This document shows, piece by piece, positions 20,035-28,476 of a stretch of 64,000 bases of DNA. The translations under genes were made by a program, and so were the position numbers. The notes under the pieces are model-generated. The model worked only from the letters and a program-made list of their open reading frames with translations. It searched no databases and was not told the origin of the DNA. Origin of the DNA: Mycobacterium sp. 155 (lineage in GTDB: Bacteria; Actinomycetota; Actinomycetes; Mycobacteriales; Mycobacteriaceae); contig NZ_KB892705.1 in the NCBI RefSeq assembly GCF_000373905.1, positions 3,608,478-3,672,477 of the forward strand. The letters are read 5' to 3'. Each line of letters starts with the position of its first letter. Position 1 is the first letter of the stretch.

Positions 20035-20523
20035 GTCATGTCCCTCTCGTCAGATGGTGTGTCAATTCCCAGCGGCTCCAAGCATCGAACTGCCTTGCCT
20101 CGAAGAGCTACGTCAACTACATGTTGCATCATCGATATGGCGCGTCATCGACTTTCGCGCATCGTATTCACGACTTCGAGTTCACCCGTCTGCTCTGTAG
20201 ACAATCCCGTTCGGGGGCGCGGACTTTCGCGAGGCGCTCACCGCGGTGGAGACACTCGGCCGACAATCGCATCCTCAAACGTTGCCATAGTCCGCTTTGA
20301 AGACAACCGCCAATCTGCTGAAGGCCACTGCCCCAGCATCATTCACACAGCTCATACATAGGTCGCACACATGCGTCCGGGTTGAGACTGCCACGCTGGC
20401 CATTCTCTGGGAGTTCGCTGCGGTTGTTCATGGACGACGTTTCGAAGCCGTCGACGGTGTCAATGTGGAGTCGTGTGCCCGCGGTGACATCACGGCGGGC
20501 GTGGTCGGGGAGAAAGAGGCACT
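20035..20523. other. Gene-free stretch of visibly lower GC
   Basis: No convincing coding frame was found on either strand: the open frames lack homology-like text, start sites and codon bias. Base composition is visibly less GC-rich than the flanks. It may carry promoters for the Ddn-like gene and for the repeat protein, whose start is preceded by a purine-rich GGGGAGAAAGAGG. Nothing further is recognised. Confidence 0.5.
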
Positions 20524-21360
20524 ATGACCGTGAAACGCATAGCCGGTACCGCGGCAGCGGCTGCGGGCATCGGCATGTCAGCACTGTTGGCGGCGGGACA
20601 AGCCGCGGCCGTTCCTCAGGCGCCGCCGCCTTGTGATCCAGCCAATACCGCCAACTGCCAGCCAGGGCCGGGCGGTGCCGGTGGTGCTCCTGGCGGCGCA
20701 CCTCAGACGCCGAACAACGCACCACAGAGCCCGCGCGGTAATCCACCGCAAAACAACGGACCGCAGGGCCCACAGGGCAATGCGCCTCAAGGCCCGCACA
20801 ACAATGGTTCGCAGAACGGGCCGCAGGGCGGTCCGCCTCAGAACGGGCCGCAGGGTCCGCAGAACAACGGACCAGAAGGCAACCCCCGTCCGAATGGCCC
20901 ACAGGGCAACGGACCTCAGGGCAACGGCCCACAAAACAACGGGCCTCAGAACAACGGGCCCGACAACCATCCCAACGGTCAGCCGAACGCGCCTGCGGGC
21001 CGCTACAACCGCGGTAATGACCAGATCGGCGGACCGAGGGACGCACCGCACGGATTCAGCACCCCAGGCAACGGCGCGCCGCCGCCCCCACCGGAGCGGG
21101 GTCCAGGCTGGAATGACGGGCCTCCCCCCGGCGGTCCGCCGCCCAATTGGGACGGCCCCGCTCCTGCCGGTGGCTGGAACGGACCGCCGCCCCCCGGTGG
21201 CTGGAACCCTCGATATGAGGGCCCAGGCCGTGACATCACCCAAGCCCGAGTGGATTTCGGTCCGTTCAACTACAACGGCTACACCGCGATCCCGATCTTC
21301 AACCCCGTGTTCGGGGGCTGGGGTTTCTGGTTCTTCGGTGTGTGGATCCCGCTGTTCTGA
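20524..21360 (+). CDS. Secreted Asn/Gln/Pro/Gly-rich repeat protein
   Basis: A 278-residue protein. A signal peptide (KRIAGTAAAAAGIGMSALLA to AxA in GQAAAVPQ) is followed by a short Cys-containing stretch (CDPANTANC), then about 115 residues of degenerate NNGPQG/GPQN units, a proline-rich middle (APPPPPERGPGW, PPPGGWN) and a folded-looking hydrophobic C-terminus (DFGPFNYNGYTAIPIFNPVFGGWGFWFFGVWIPLF, residues about 244-278). The central part should be disordered and surface exposed. The function is not known. The aromatic tail may contact the outer membrane or fold into a small module. It precedes the LpqH-like gene by 54 bp on the same strand and is probably co-transcribed with it. Confidence 0.82.
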   Translation: MTVKRIAGTAAAAAGIGMSALLAAGQAAAVPQAPPPCDPANTANCQPGPGGAGGAPGGAPQTPNNAPQSPRGNPPQNNGPQGPQGNAPQGPHNNGSQNGPQGGPPQNGPQGPQNNGPEGNPRPNGPQGNGPQGNGPQNNGPQNNGPDNHPNGQPNAPAGRYNRGNDQIGGPRDAPHGFSTPGNGAPPPPPERGPGWNDGPPPGGPPPNWDGPAPAGGWNGPPPPGGWNPRYEGPGRDITQARVDFGPFNYNGYTAIPIFNPVFGGWGFWFFGVWIPLF

Positions 21361-21414
21361 TCAGCACGACGCGGCGGCTCAGCTGCCGGAATCTACAACC
21401 TCTAAGGAGATGAC

Positions 21415-21909
21415 ATGGTCACACGCGTTGTGATGATCGGCGTAGCGAGCGCAGCGGTCGCGGCCTGCGCCATCACCGGATGCTCGAACGGTACGTCCAG
21501 CGACAACTCCAGCAAGCCTGCGTCGTCGGAGTCTGCGACGGCAGGCACTTCAGGGTCCGTTGGCGCTTCCAGCGCCACCGCAGTCCTCATCGACGGTCAG
21601 AATCAGAATGTGTCCGGGCCGGTGACATGTACTGCCGTGGAATCCGACATCAACGTCACGATCGGCGATTCGGCTTCCGGCATAGGCGCGGTCGTCAGCA
21701 ACGACTCTCCGCCGAACGTCCACTCGGTGGGCCTCGGCACGGTCAACGGTATGGCACTCGGATATGCCGATGCCGCAGCGGGACACGGCGACGCGTCGGC
21801 CACCAAGACCGGCAATACGTACAAGATCACCGGCAACGCCGTCGGTTTCGACACCTCGACCCAAAAACAGGTGACGAAGTCCTTCGAGCTCGATTTCACC
21901 TGCCCATGA
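21415..21909 (+). CDS. LpqH (19 kDa antigen) family lipoprotein
   Basis: A 164-residue lipoprotein preceded by a strong ribosome binding site (AAGGAGA). The signal sequence ends in the lipobox AITGC (Cys23). A Ser/Thr/Ala linker, the kind that is O-mannosylated in mycobacteria, leads to the LpqH-like domain: VLIDGQNQNVSGPVTCTAVESDINVTIGD and SFELDFTCP, with two cysteines likely disulfide bonded. Text such as VGLGTVNGMALGYADA and ATKTGNTYKITGNAVGFD is characteristic of the family. LpqH is a surface antigen and TLR2 ligand; the physiological role is poorly known. Confidence 0.9.
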   Translation: MVTRVVMIGVASAAVAACAITGCSNGTSSDNSSKPASSESATAGTSGSVGASSATAVLIDGQNQNVSGPVTCTAVESDINVTIGDSASGIGAVVSNDSPPNVHSVGLGTVNGMALGYADAAAGHGDASATKTGNTYKITGNAVGFDTSTQKQVTKSFELDFTCP

Positions 21910-21972
21910 CCGAGCATCCGGCACATCTGCCTACCGGCCAAACCCGATGTCCCGGTCCATAGCCTCGAACTC

Positions 21973-22641
21973 TCAAGAACCGAACCGGAAGATCAATGCG
22001 CTCGCCGCAATGACCAACGCCGCCAACGCGATCACCGGCGCCACGGCGACCAGGGTCAGCGACGCACCGACCATTGCGCCGCCCATCATGGTCGCCACCA
22101 CGCCGTAGCGCAGCTTCTCCCGCTCACCGGTGCCACCGGCCAGACGGCTGTCGAGCCCGATGCCCACGATCGTCTGGGTGAGCACCGTGGTACTGAGTTC
22201 CTGGATGCCGAACTGCCGCGCGGTGGCGTTCTGGATACCGAAAGTGATGGCCAGGCCCGAGATGAGGATCAGCTTCCGGTTGTCCTGATAGTCGAGCACA
22301 CCGACGCCGGCTAGGATCGAAAGCGTCAGCAATATAACGACTTCCACCGAATGCGTGACCGTCAGCCACGTCCGGGGACTGCTCTGGAGGTGCCGCGCGA
22401 ACCGCCCACCCACCACCGTTCCCGCGACGAAGCTGACGAAGGCGACAACCGCCGCCGCAAGATCCACCCCGGAGTGCGGCACCAACCAGAACCCCAGAAA
22501 GATCACATTGCCGGTCATGTTCGCGACGAACACATGGCCGAGCACCAGCACGCTGACCGCATCGACGACGCCGGTCGCGAAGGTGAGCAAAAGTAACGCG
22601 GTAACGGTAAGTCGGTCGGATACCGGTGACTGAATGGCCAT
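21973..22641 (-). CDS. DUF1275 (YoaK-type) membrane protein
   Basis: A 222-residue membrane protein with about six helices. It shows the DUF1275 opening TFATGVVDAVSVLVLGHVFVANMTGNVIFLG, a central FGIQNATARQFGIQELSTTVLTQTIVGIG and a helical end. Function is unknown; some relatives are proposed transporters. It starts 15 bp after the last Mce-associated gene on the same strand and so may be read from the mce1 transcript, although it is not part of the M. tuberculosis operon. Confidence 0.88.
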   Translation of the reverse strand: MAIQSPVSDRLTVTALLLLTFATGVVDAVSVLVLGHVFVANMTGNVIFLGFWLVPHSGVDLAAAVVAFVSFVAGTVVGGRFARHLQSSPRTWLTVTHSVEVVILLTLSILAGVGVLDYQDNRKLILISGLAITFGIQNATARQFGIQELSTTVLTQTIVGIGLDSRLAGGTGEREKLRYGVVATMMGGAMVGASLTLVAVAPVIALAALVIAASALIFRFGS

Positions 22642-22656
22642 TGCCTGATTTCCCGG

Positions 22657-23613
22657 TTACAGCTGCGGCGAGAGATCCAGCTTGGTCAACGCGGGCATCT
22701 GCGTGATCCGCCAAGTGTCACCGTCACGCTTGAGCGTCAGCCGGTAGGACAGGTAGCGCAGCGACGGGATGTTCTTGGTGACCGGGCTGGTCGACACCGA
22801 GTTGGTGTAGACGATCGCAGTCGCTTCGTCGGGCCCGATGGTCTCCACCGCCGTACCCATCACCTGGGTATTGCTGGAAACTTGCGCCTGCTTGTTAGTC
22901 GGCACGATCGAGTCGACGAATGTGCGGTACTGCGCGGCGAAATCGCCCGACAAGTATTGGGACGCGCGCTGCGGCAGGGAATCGATGTTGTCCGGCGTGT
23001 AGGTCCACAGCGTGGTGATCGCGTCGGCCGCCGTCTCGGCGACCTTCAGCTTGGTCGCGACCTGTGCCTGATCCGCCAGGTACGGCTGCACCATGGCACC
23101 CGCAAAGGCTCCGGCCGCCACGAACAACGCCGCGGCCCCGGCCGCCACATACGTCAACCGCTTACCCGCCGGGCGGAACGGCACCATGACGGTTCCGGCG
23201 TCCTGGTCTTCGTTTTCGTCTTCGTCTTCGTCTTCGGGTTCCGGTTCGGCTGGCTCCTCGGAATCCGTCGAATCATCCGAATCTATTGGTACTTCACCAG
23301 ATTCACCGTCCACCGCAGCGTCCTCAGCCTTACCGGCCTCCACGCGACGACCTTTACCGACCGGCGTCCGCGATTTGGTGCCGGCCTCCGGCGAGGGCGC
23401 GCCCGCCGAGGACTCGTCAGACTCCGGCTCGTCAGTTGCCGCCTCATCGGACGACTCGGTCTCCGACTCGGCGTCGGTATCGACGGGCGGCTCTTCGACC
23501 TTGCGCTGCCACGGCATCCGCAGGCGGCGACGCGGCTTGGCCGAATTCTCCGGGCCCGCCTGCTGCGACCGCTCGGTGGTCAGATCACCTGATTCAGCTG
23601 GCTGATCTTCCAC
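22657..23613 (-). CDS. Mce-associated membrane protein (Rv0178-like)
   Basis: A 318-residue protein. The first 150 residues are highly acidic and low in complexity (runs such as EPEPEDEDEDENEDQDAG), followed by one transmembrane helix (LTYVAAGAAALFVAAGAFAGAMV) and a C-terminal Mce-associated domain (YLSGDFAAQYRTFVDSIVPTNK, LSYRLTLKRDGDTWRITQMP). Such NTF2-like proteins stabilise Mce importers in the periplasm. The acidic cytoplasmic extension is longer than in the M. tuberculosis protein as remembered (244 residues). The GTG at 23613 follows GAGAGGG by a proper distance; an ATG at 23646 would overlap the previous gene further and is less likely. Confidence 0.85.
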   Translation of the reverse strand: MEDQPAESGDLTTERSQQAGPENSAKPRRRLRMPWQRKVEEPPVDTDAESETESSDEAATDEPESDESSAGAPSPEAGTKSRTPVGKGRRVEAGKAEDAAVDGESGEVPIDSDDSTDSEEPAEPEPEDEDEDENEDQDAGTVMVPFRPAGKRLTYVAAGAAALFVAAGAFAGAMVQPYLADQAQVATKLKVAETAADAITTLWTYTPDNIDSLPQRASQYLSGDFAAQYRTFVDSIVPTNKQAQVSSNTQVMGTAVETIGPDEATAIVYTNSVSTSPVTKNIPSLRYLSYRLTLKRDGDTWRITQMPALTKLDLSPQL

Positions 23614-24134
23614 TGCTGTCCCTCTCGAATCGTCGTGACCACCCAACGGTTTCCGCTCTCGATTATCGATTTCCCGTCGGGTGACCGGGTGCTCGTCTTG
23701 GCCGCGACCAGCACATCAGCGCTGCCGTTGTCGTTCCAGCGCTGGATGCCCGCGTCTTCGACGGTGCCCTGTGTCGGCTCCGCACGGGCCACCTGAACGA
23801 CGATCTCATTCTCTTTTTCTTTGAACATTTTCGCGAAATCGCCAGTGGCCCACTTGTTCAGGATGTTATCGGCGTAAGGGTTCGCATGGTACGGATCGAT
23901 CGTCATGTAATCGGCCATGAACTCGCGCGCCGCTCCCAGCGCCCCCGCGGCGTTCCCCTGCGCCCGATCGTCTGACACGTGGCGCACCAACATGAACGCG
24001 CTGCCGGCGATGGCCGCGGCGATCAGCAGAGTCGACAGCACCGCAACCACCGGAAGCCCCCATCGCGCGGGTGGGTTAGGTTGCACCGCAAAGTAATCCG
24101 CCTCCGCGGCGTCGATCTTGCGCCGTGGGCTCAT
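23580..24134 (-). CDS. Mce-associated membrane protein (Rv0177-like)
   Basis: A 184-residue protein, the same length as Rv0177. It begins MSPRRKIDAAEADYFAVQP, with one transmembrane helix (WGLPVVAVLSTLLIAAAIAG) near residues 27-50 and a C-terminal domain (FMADYMTIDPYHANPYADN, GNRWVVTTIREGQQWKISQL). The start overlaps the stop of the RDD gene (TGATG at 24132-24136) and the 3' end overlaps the next gene, so expression is tightly coupled. It probably helps to hold the Mce1 complex together; the evidence is family and position. Confidence 0.88.
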   Translation of the reverse strand: MSPRRKIDAAEADYFAVQPNPPARWGLPVVAVLSTLLIAAAIAGSAFMLVRHVSDDRAQGNAAGALGAAREFMADYMTIDPYHANPYADNILNKWATGDFAKMFKEKENEIVVQVARAEPTQGTVEDAGIQRWNDNGSADVLVAAKTSTRSPDGKSIIESGNRWVVTTIREGQQWKISQLNQVI

Positions 24135-25138
24135 CAACCCGCCCCGTTCATCTGTGGCTTCGTGAGCACAGTGAGGTTGTCCACCCGCCACTGCCCATCG
24201 ATCTTGCGGAAGTCGACCCGCACCGTCGCGGTGAGGAACTTCAGGTTCTTCGGGTCGATGCCGCGCTGACCTTGCAACGCCAGCAACATCGTCCCCTCGG
24301 TCTTGGTCGACCCAGGTAGCACGGCGCTGCTCACGGCCCAGTACTCGTTGGTGTTTGGACCGGCCTTGCGAACCGCCGCCTGCTGCTCGGCCAGCTGCGT
24401 ACGGTAGTTGTCGGTGGTCAGGGTCAGCGCCCTGGCGAAATCCTGGTCCATCGAGTCGATGCCGTAGCTCAGCAGTTGTTCGACGGTCCGCGGTCCCTGG
24501 TCGGCCAGCTGTGCGCGGGCCTGCTGGACCGTCAGCTCCTGGCGGTATGAGCTCCAATATCCCAGTCCTACCGCGGATCCACACAACAGCGCAGCCGCCA
24601 GCATGGCCACCGCGGCCCGCCGGCGGACACCGCGCACATGCTCTTCGGCGACAGCGACCCGGCGCACCTCGGTGCGGGCCAGCAGATCGGCGAACGTCCG
24701 ATTGCGGCTGTCCCACAGCGGCCACAGCCAGCCGATGCACAGGGCGGCGGTATCCAGTAGATGCGCGAGCTCACGCAACGTCAACCGCACCAGCCCCGCG
24801 TCACCGCCGGCGGTCGCCACCCGGATACCGAACACCGACCGGCCCAGCGTCCAGCCGGTCGTCGCAGGCGCAACAACGCGGTTGAGCAGCATCGCGCCCC
24901 CCACCGCGACGGCCACGCCGACGTACACCCACCACAGCCAGCCGTGGGTCGGCGACGCCGCCGCCAGCACCCCCAGCGTCACGATCACGGCCAGCCCCAG
25001 CAGGACGTCGATGGCGAACGCGCCCGCACGCACCGGCCAAGACGCCAACGCCGGTTCCGGGGCGGCGGTTGCGGCCGGCGAGTCGACGGTGTCCGACGAG
25101 ACGATGTCCAAGGAAGCGGTGTCCAATACCGTCGTCAC
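24134..25138 (-). CDS. Mce-associated RDD-domain membrane protein (Rv0176-like)
   Basis: A 334-residue protein with two parts. Residues about 30-150 form an RDD domain (ASWPVRAGAFAIDVLLGLAVIV, TGWTLGRSVFGIRVATAGG, LWDSRNRTFADLLARTEVRRV) with several helices. After another helix near 180-200 comes an Mce-associated NTF2-like domain (QGPRTVEQLLSYGIDSMDQDFARALTLTTDNY, QWRVDNLTVLTKPQMNG). Rv0176 has the same architecture. Its ATG overlaps the stop of the preceding gene (ATGA). Its role in the Mce1 importer is structural or accessory by inference. Confidence 0.9.
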   Translation of the reverse strand: MTTVLDTASLDIVSSDTVDSPAATAAPEPALASWPVRAGAFAIDVLLGLAVIVTLGVLAAASPTHGWLWWVYVGVAVAVGGAMLLNRVVAPATTGWTLGRSVFGIRVATAGGDAGLVRLTLRELAHLLDTAALCIGWLWPLWDSRNRTFADLLARTEVRRVAVAEEHVRGVRRRAAVAMLAAALLCGSAVGLGYWSSYRQELTVQQARAQLADQGPRTVEQLLSYGIDSMDQDFARALTLTTDNYRTQLAEQQAAVRKAGPNTNEYWAVSSAVLPGSTKTEGTMLLALQGQRGIDPKNLKFLTATVRVDFRKIDGQWRVDNLTVLTKPQMNGAG

Positions 25139-25773
25139 GAGGTGACCTGGTCGAGCCTGGCCACTTTGTAGACACCCTCGTCGGGCGCCATCCTCACCCG
25201 AAGCCGGTAGCCCTGCTCCTCATTGGACTTCTCGCTGTTGCTGACGACTATGCGGACCGCGACCAACAGATCCATCGAGCCGTCGTCGTTGTGCTTCTCC
25301 ACCGCGGCCCGCAGGTCCGAGACCTGAACCTTGACGTTTGCCGCCTGGTAGGCGTCCACCAGCATGCTGCTGTAAAGCACCGACTGCGCACCGAAATCGC
25401 CGGTCGAACAGTCGATGATCTTGGTCTGGGCCGCCGTCATTGCTGCCGTGTCGGGCGCTTGGGTCGCCGTTACACAATCCTTGGCCGCTTGCAGTGCCGC
25501 CGCCTCGTCGCGAGCGATCTGCTCGCTCTCGGCGTGCGACCGCAACGCGAGGTAGCCACCGGTACCGGCCAGCGCCGTCAGGACGAGCAACCCCGCACTG
25601 ATCGCGGCCATCGCGCCCCGGCCCAGCCGGGACGGACGCCGCTCGATTTCAGCAGCCGGGGTAACTTCCGGCCCGCCGGACTGCTCTATGGCCTCCTCGG
25701 CACGAGGTTCTGGATGTTCGGTGTCCTGCTGGCCGGCGAGGTTCAGCTGGCTGGCGCCAGCATCTCCTTCCAT
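25135..25773 (-). CDS. Mce-associated membrane protein (Rv0175-like)
   Basis: A 212-residue protein with an acidic, disordered N-terminus (about 45 residues), a transmembrane helix (AAISAGLLVLTALAGTGGYLAL) and a C-terminal domain (DFGAQSVLYSSMLVDAYQAANVKVQVSDL, LLVAVRIVVSN). Length matches Rv0175. The ATG lies 31 bp inside the end of mce1F, so ribosomes terminating mce1F can restart here. It is the first of four accessory proteins following the Mce cassette. Confidence 0.88.
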   Translation of the reverse strand: MEGDAGASQLNLAGQQDTEHPEPRAEEAIEQSGGPEVTPAAEIERRPSRLGRGAMAAISAGLLVLTALAGTGGYLALRSHAESEQIARDEAAALQAAKDCVTATQAPDTAAMTAAQTKIIDCSTGDFGAQSVLYSSMLVDAYQAANVKVQVSDLRAAVEKHNDDGSMDLLVAVRIVVSNSEKSNEEQGYRLRVRMAPDEGVYKVARLDQVTS

Positions 25774-27302
25774 CCGTCATCTCCTGGTCTATTCGAGTTG
25801 GTGACGGAGTACTTCACACCGTCCGGACCGACCACCTCACCGCTTGACGGGCTATAGATCGCCGTCGAACCTGCTGCCGGAGTGTAGATGCATGGATTCG
25901 GCTGCTGTCCACTGCAAGTGACGCTACCCCCTCGCGGTGCGGTCAGCGGATCGCTGGTCGGAGCCGATCCGCCCACTTCAGGGGGCGGTAACATACTCGC
26001 CGGCAACGGGTTCAACCCGGTGTTCACCGAGGGCGCGGGGATCACCCGGCCCGGATCCACAGGCTGGTCGCATCGCGCGGCCGGGGCCGGACAGTTGCGG
26101 ACCTGGTTCGGGTCGCCGTACCACGGGTTGGTGCCGAGCGGCACGTACGGTTCATTGCTGCGGCACTCGGCCGGGGTGGCCGCGCGCTTGCCCGGCACAT
26201 CGGCGCACGGGTAGTTACGCGCCCCACGGACCGCATTCGGCGCGTCCTTGGGGATCTTGCAGTACAGACCCGACGGCACCGGCGCCGTCGTGGTGTCGGC
26301 GGGACCCCGCCACTGCGATGCCGGCAAGAACCCCGTGAGGCACGGTGGCGGCGCGTTGATCCCGAGGCCGAGGTGAATCAGGGCTTCCGGATGAAAGGTC
26401 GTGAGTACCTGCGCGATCGAGCCGCCCTGCGGCAGCACCACCAACGCCTGCTCGACGTTCTTGTTGTAGCGCTTGAGCATGTCGATGACGATCTCGAGGT
26501 TCGCCAACGTCTGCGGCAGCGACTCCCGGACGTCCCCGAACACCGCGTTCAACTGATCCGCAGTCGGCGCGGCCTGCTGGATGCCGCTCCGTAGCACCGC
26601 ATCATTCTGGGCAGTCTGGGCGGAAATCGTGTTCAGGTTCTTCGCCCAGCGCGAGATCGCGTCGCCCGAATTCACCTGACTGTCGATGATCGGCCCGGAG
26701 TTGGTCACGATGTCGTTCACCGGATCCAGGTTGTCCTTGAAATCGCTCGCGATCGCCTGTGTCGAATCGACCAGGCGCTGTAGTGATGGGCCCAAGCCGC
26801 CGACCGCTTTTGCGGTCTCGTCGAGCAGAAGGCCGATCTTCTCCTTGGGCAGCACCGACAGACCGTGCTCGGCGGCATCGAGCGCCGGCCCCACCTCAGC
26901 GGGCACGGTGCCCTTCCTGATGGTGTCGCCCGACGCGAAGTACGCATTCGACTCCCCGGAGGAGATCAGATCGATGAACTGCTCACCGACCGCCGACACC
27001 GAGTGCACGTTGGCCGTGGCGTCGGTGGGGATCTTGAACTGGTCATAGATGTTCATCTGGATCCGGGCACCGGTCTCGGTGGGCTCCACCGACGTGACCT
27101 TCCCAATGGTGGTACCGCGGTACGTGACGTTGGCGGTCTTGTACAGGCCGGCCGAGTTGGGCAACTCGGCGTTCAGGTTGTACATCCCCACGCCTGCCCA
27201 GGTCGGCAGGCGCAGGTACACCACGGCCAGCACCGCCAGCGCGACCAGCGTCAGCGTCAGGAAGATGACGAGCTGCATCTTGATGAAGCGGGTCAGCAGC
27301 AT
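25743..27302 (-). CDS. mce1F: Mce1F, MlaD-domain subunit of the Mce1 lipid importer
   Basis: A 519-residue protein (M. tuberculosis 515). An N-terminal signal-anchor helix (MQLVIFLTLTLVALAVLAVVYL) is followed by the MlaD domain (NLNAELPNSAGLYKTANVTYRGTTIGKVTSVEP), a long helical region (about 170-320) and a proline-rich C-terminus ending GWKEMLAPAS. Six Mce subunits assemble as a heterohexamer whose helices form a tunnel that carries fatty or mycolic acids across the periplasm to the YrbE permease. The start at 27302 gives the normal N-terminus; the preceding gene ends 1 bp upstream. Confidence 0.95.
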   Translation of the reverse strand: MLLTRFIKMQLVIFLTLTLVALAVLAVVYLRLPTWAGVGMYNLNAELPNSAGLYKTANVTYRGTTIGKVTSVEPTETGARIQMNIYDQFKIPTDATANVHSVSAVGEQFIDLISSGESNAYFASGDTIRKGTVPAEVGPALDAAEHGLSVLPKEKIGLLLDETAKAVGGLGPSLQRLVDSTQAIASDFKDNLDPVNDIVTNSGPIIDSQVNSGDAISRWAKNLNTISAQTAQNDAVLRSGIQQAAPTADQLNAVFGDVRESLPQTLANLEIVIDMLKRYNKNVEQALVVLPQGGSIAQVLTTFHPEALIHLGLGINAPPPCLTGFLPASQWRGPADTTTAPVPSGLYCKIPKDAPNAVRGARNYPCADVPGKRAATPAECRSNEPYVPLGTNPWYGDPNQVRNCPAPAARCDQPVDPGRVIPAPSVNTGLNPLPASMLPPPEVGGSAPTSDPLTAPRGGSVTCSGQQPNPCIYTPAAGSTAIYSPSSGEVVGPDGVKYSVTNSNRPGDDGWKEMLAPAS

Positions 27303-27303
27303 C

Positions 27304-28476
27304 TCATTCCCCCCTTTCCACCAGCGGGCCACCGGGCACATCGTGCGGGTTTGGGGTGAACCGGATGTCCGGGACCATCGTGTTCGGATCACGACCCCAC
27401 GCCTGTTCCAGCGCCCGCAGCATGCCCGACACACCGGTGCCGGACAGGAACGCGTTATCGATCGCGCTCAGGGTCAGATCCAGGTCCAACGACACGTTGA
27501 AGTAGTCACCTCGAATGACCTTCGGGACGTTGTCGATGTTGAACGGGGCGGTGAGTATCAGCTTCAGCGCACCGACCAGATAGGGCGCGGCCCGGCTGAG
27601 CTGCTTGAGCGGACGCTGCAGGTTTTCCAGATTGGTGTGCAGATTCGCATTGGTCCCCGACAGCGTCTCGTCAGCCGCGGCCGAGAGCCGGCCCAGCGCG
27701 GTCACCGCATCGGCGAACAGATCGCGGGTGTCGGCGAAATGTTGGATCAGCGGCGGGAACTCCGTCAGCACTCGATCCAGCGTGTCGTTGCGCTGGGCGA
27801 CGATGTTGAGCAGTTTATTCGTCGAATCGATGGCCCGGGTGATGTCGTCGCGCTGCTGGTTGAGCTCATTGGTGAAGGTGTCCAACCGGCCCAGGAACTC
27901 CCGGATCTGATCGGCGCGACCGTTGAGGATGTTGAACACCTCGGTCTGGATCACCTCGAGGTTGGGGATGCCACCGCCGGTCAGAATCCCGGAGATCCCG
28001 GCCAGCGTCCGCTCGATCGTCGGATACGCCGAGGACTGCGCCAGTGGGATGGTGTCGCCGCTGCGCAGCATCTCCTTGGACGGATTCTTATCCGGCGGGT
28101 TGAGCTCGATGTGCTGCGAACCCAGCAAGCTGGTCTGGCCAATCTTGGCCAGCGTGTTCTTCGGCAGCTCGATGCCCGGCTGCAGGTCGAGAGTCAACGT
28201 GGGCACCCAGTTGACCAGCTCGATGCTGCGCACCCGGCCGACGAACACGTCGCGAACCCGCACCCGGCTGTTGGCGTTGAGGGCCAGCGTTTCCGGCATC
28301 TGCACGTACAGCGTGGTGTGGCCACGTTCGGTGCCCGGGCCACCTGGCAATGGAACGTTCGCGATGCCACGCCACTGACCGCACGAGGTCAGCAGCAGCG
28401 TCGCGGCCGCCAGCGCCGCCAGTCGCAGACCCACCTTTTTGGCGGCCAGTTTCTTCGGCAACCTCGTCCAACGCAT
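27304..28476 (-). CDS. lprK: Mce1E (LprK), lipoprotein subunit of the Mce1 importer
   Basis: A 390-residue lipoprotein, identical in length to M. tuberculosis LprK. The signal sequence ends in the lipobox LLTSC (Cys32). The MlaD domain follows (TLYVQMPETLALNANSRVRVRDVFVGRVRSIEL), then long helices with repeated heptads (AIDSTNKLLNIVAQRNDTLDRVL). It is the lipid-anchored member of the Mce1 hexamer. The ATG shares its A with the stop of mce1D (TAATG at 28474-28478), so the genes are coupled. Without this start the frame extends far upstream through mce1D. Confidence 0.95.
   Translation of the reverse strand: MRWTRLPKKLAAKKVGLRLAALAAATLLLTSCGQWRGIANVPLPGGPGTERGHTTLYVQMPETLALNANSRVRVRDVFVGRVRSIELVNWVPTLTLDLQPGIELPKNTLAKIGQTSLLGSQHIELNPPDKNPSKEMLRSGDTIPLAQSSAYPTIERTLAGISGILTGGGIPNLEVIQTEVFNILNGRADQIREFLGRLDTFTNELNQQRDDITRAIDSTNKLLNIVAQRNDTLDRVLTEFPPLIQHFADTRDLFADAVTALGRLSAAADETLSGTNANLHTNLENLQRPLKQLSRAAPYLVGALKLILTAPFNIDNVPKVIRGDYFNVSLDLDLTLSAIDNAFLSGTGVSGMLRALEQAWGRDPNTMVPDIRFTPNPHDVPGGPLVERGE

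Noticed and set aside
20760..20970. Repeats in the Asn/Gln/Pro/Gly protein considered as a CRISPR-like or minisatellite array
   Set aside because: The units are short, degenerate and in frame within a signal-peptide-bearing protein; there are no constant repeats with unique spacers.
23614..24740. Extended frame upstream of the Rv0177-like gene
   Set aside because: The part before 24134 is a different-frame reading of the RDD gene; the coupled ATG at 24134 gives the exact family length.
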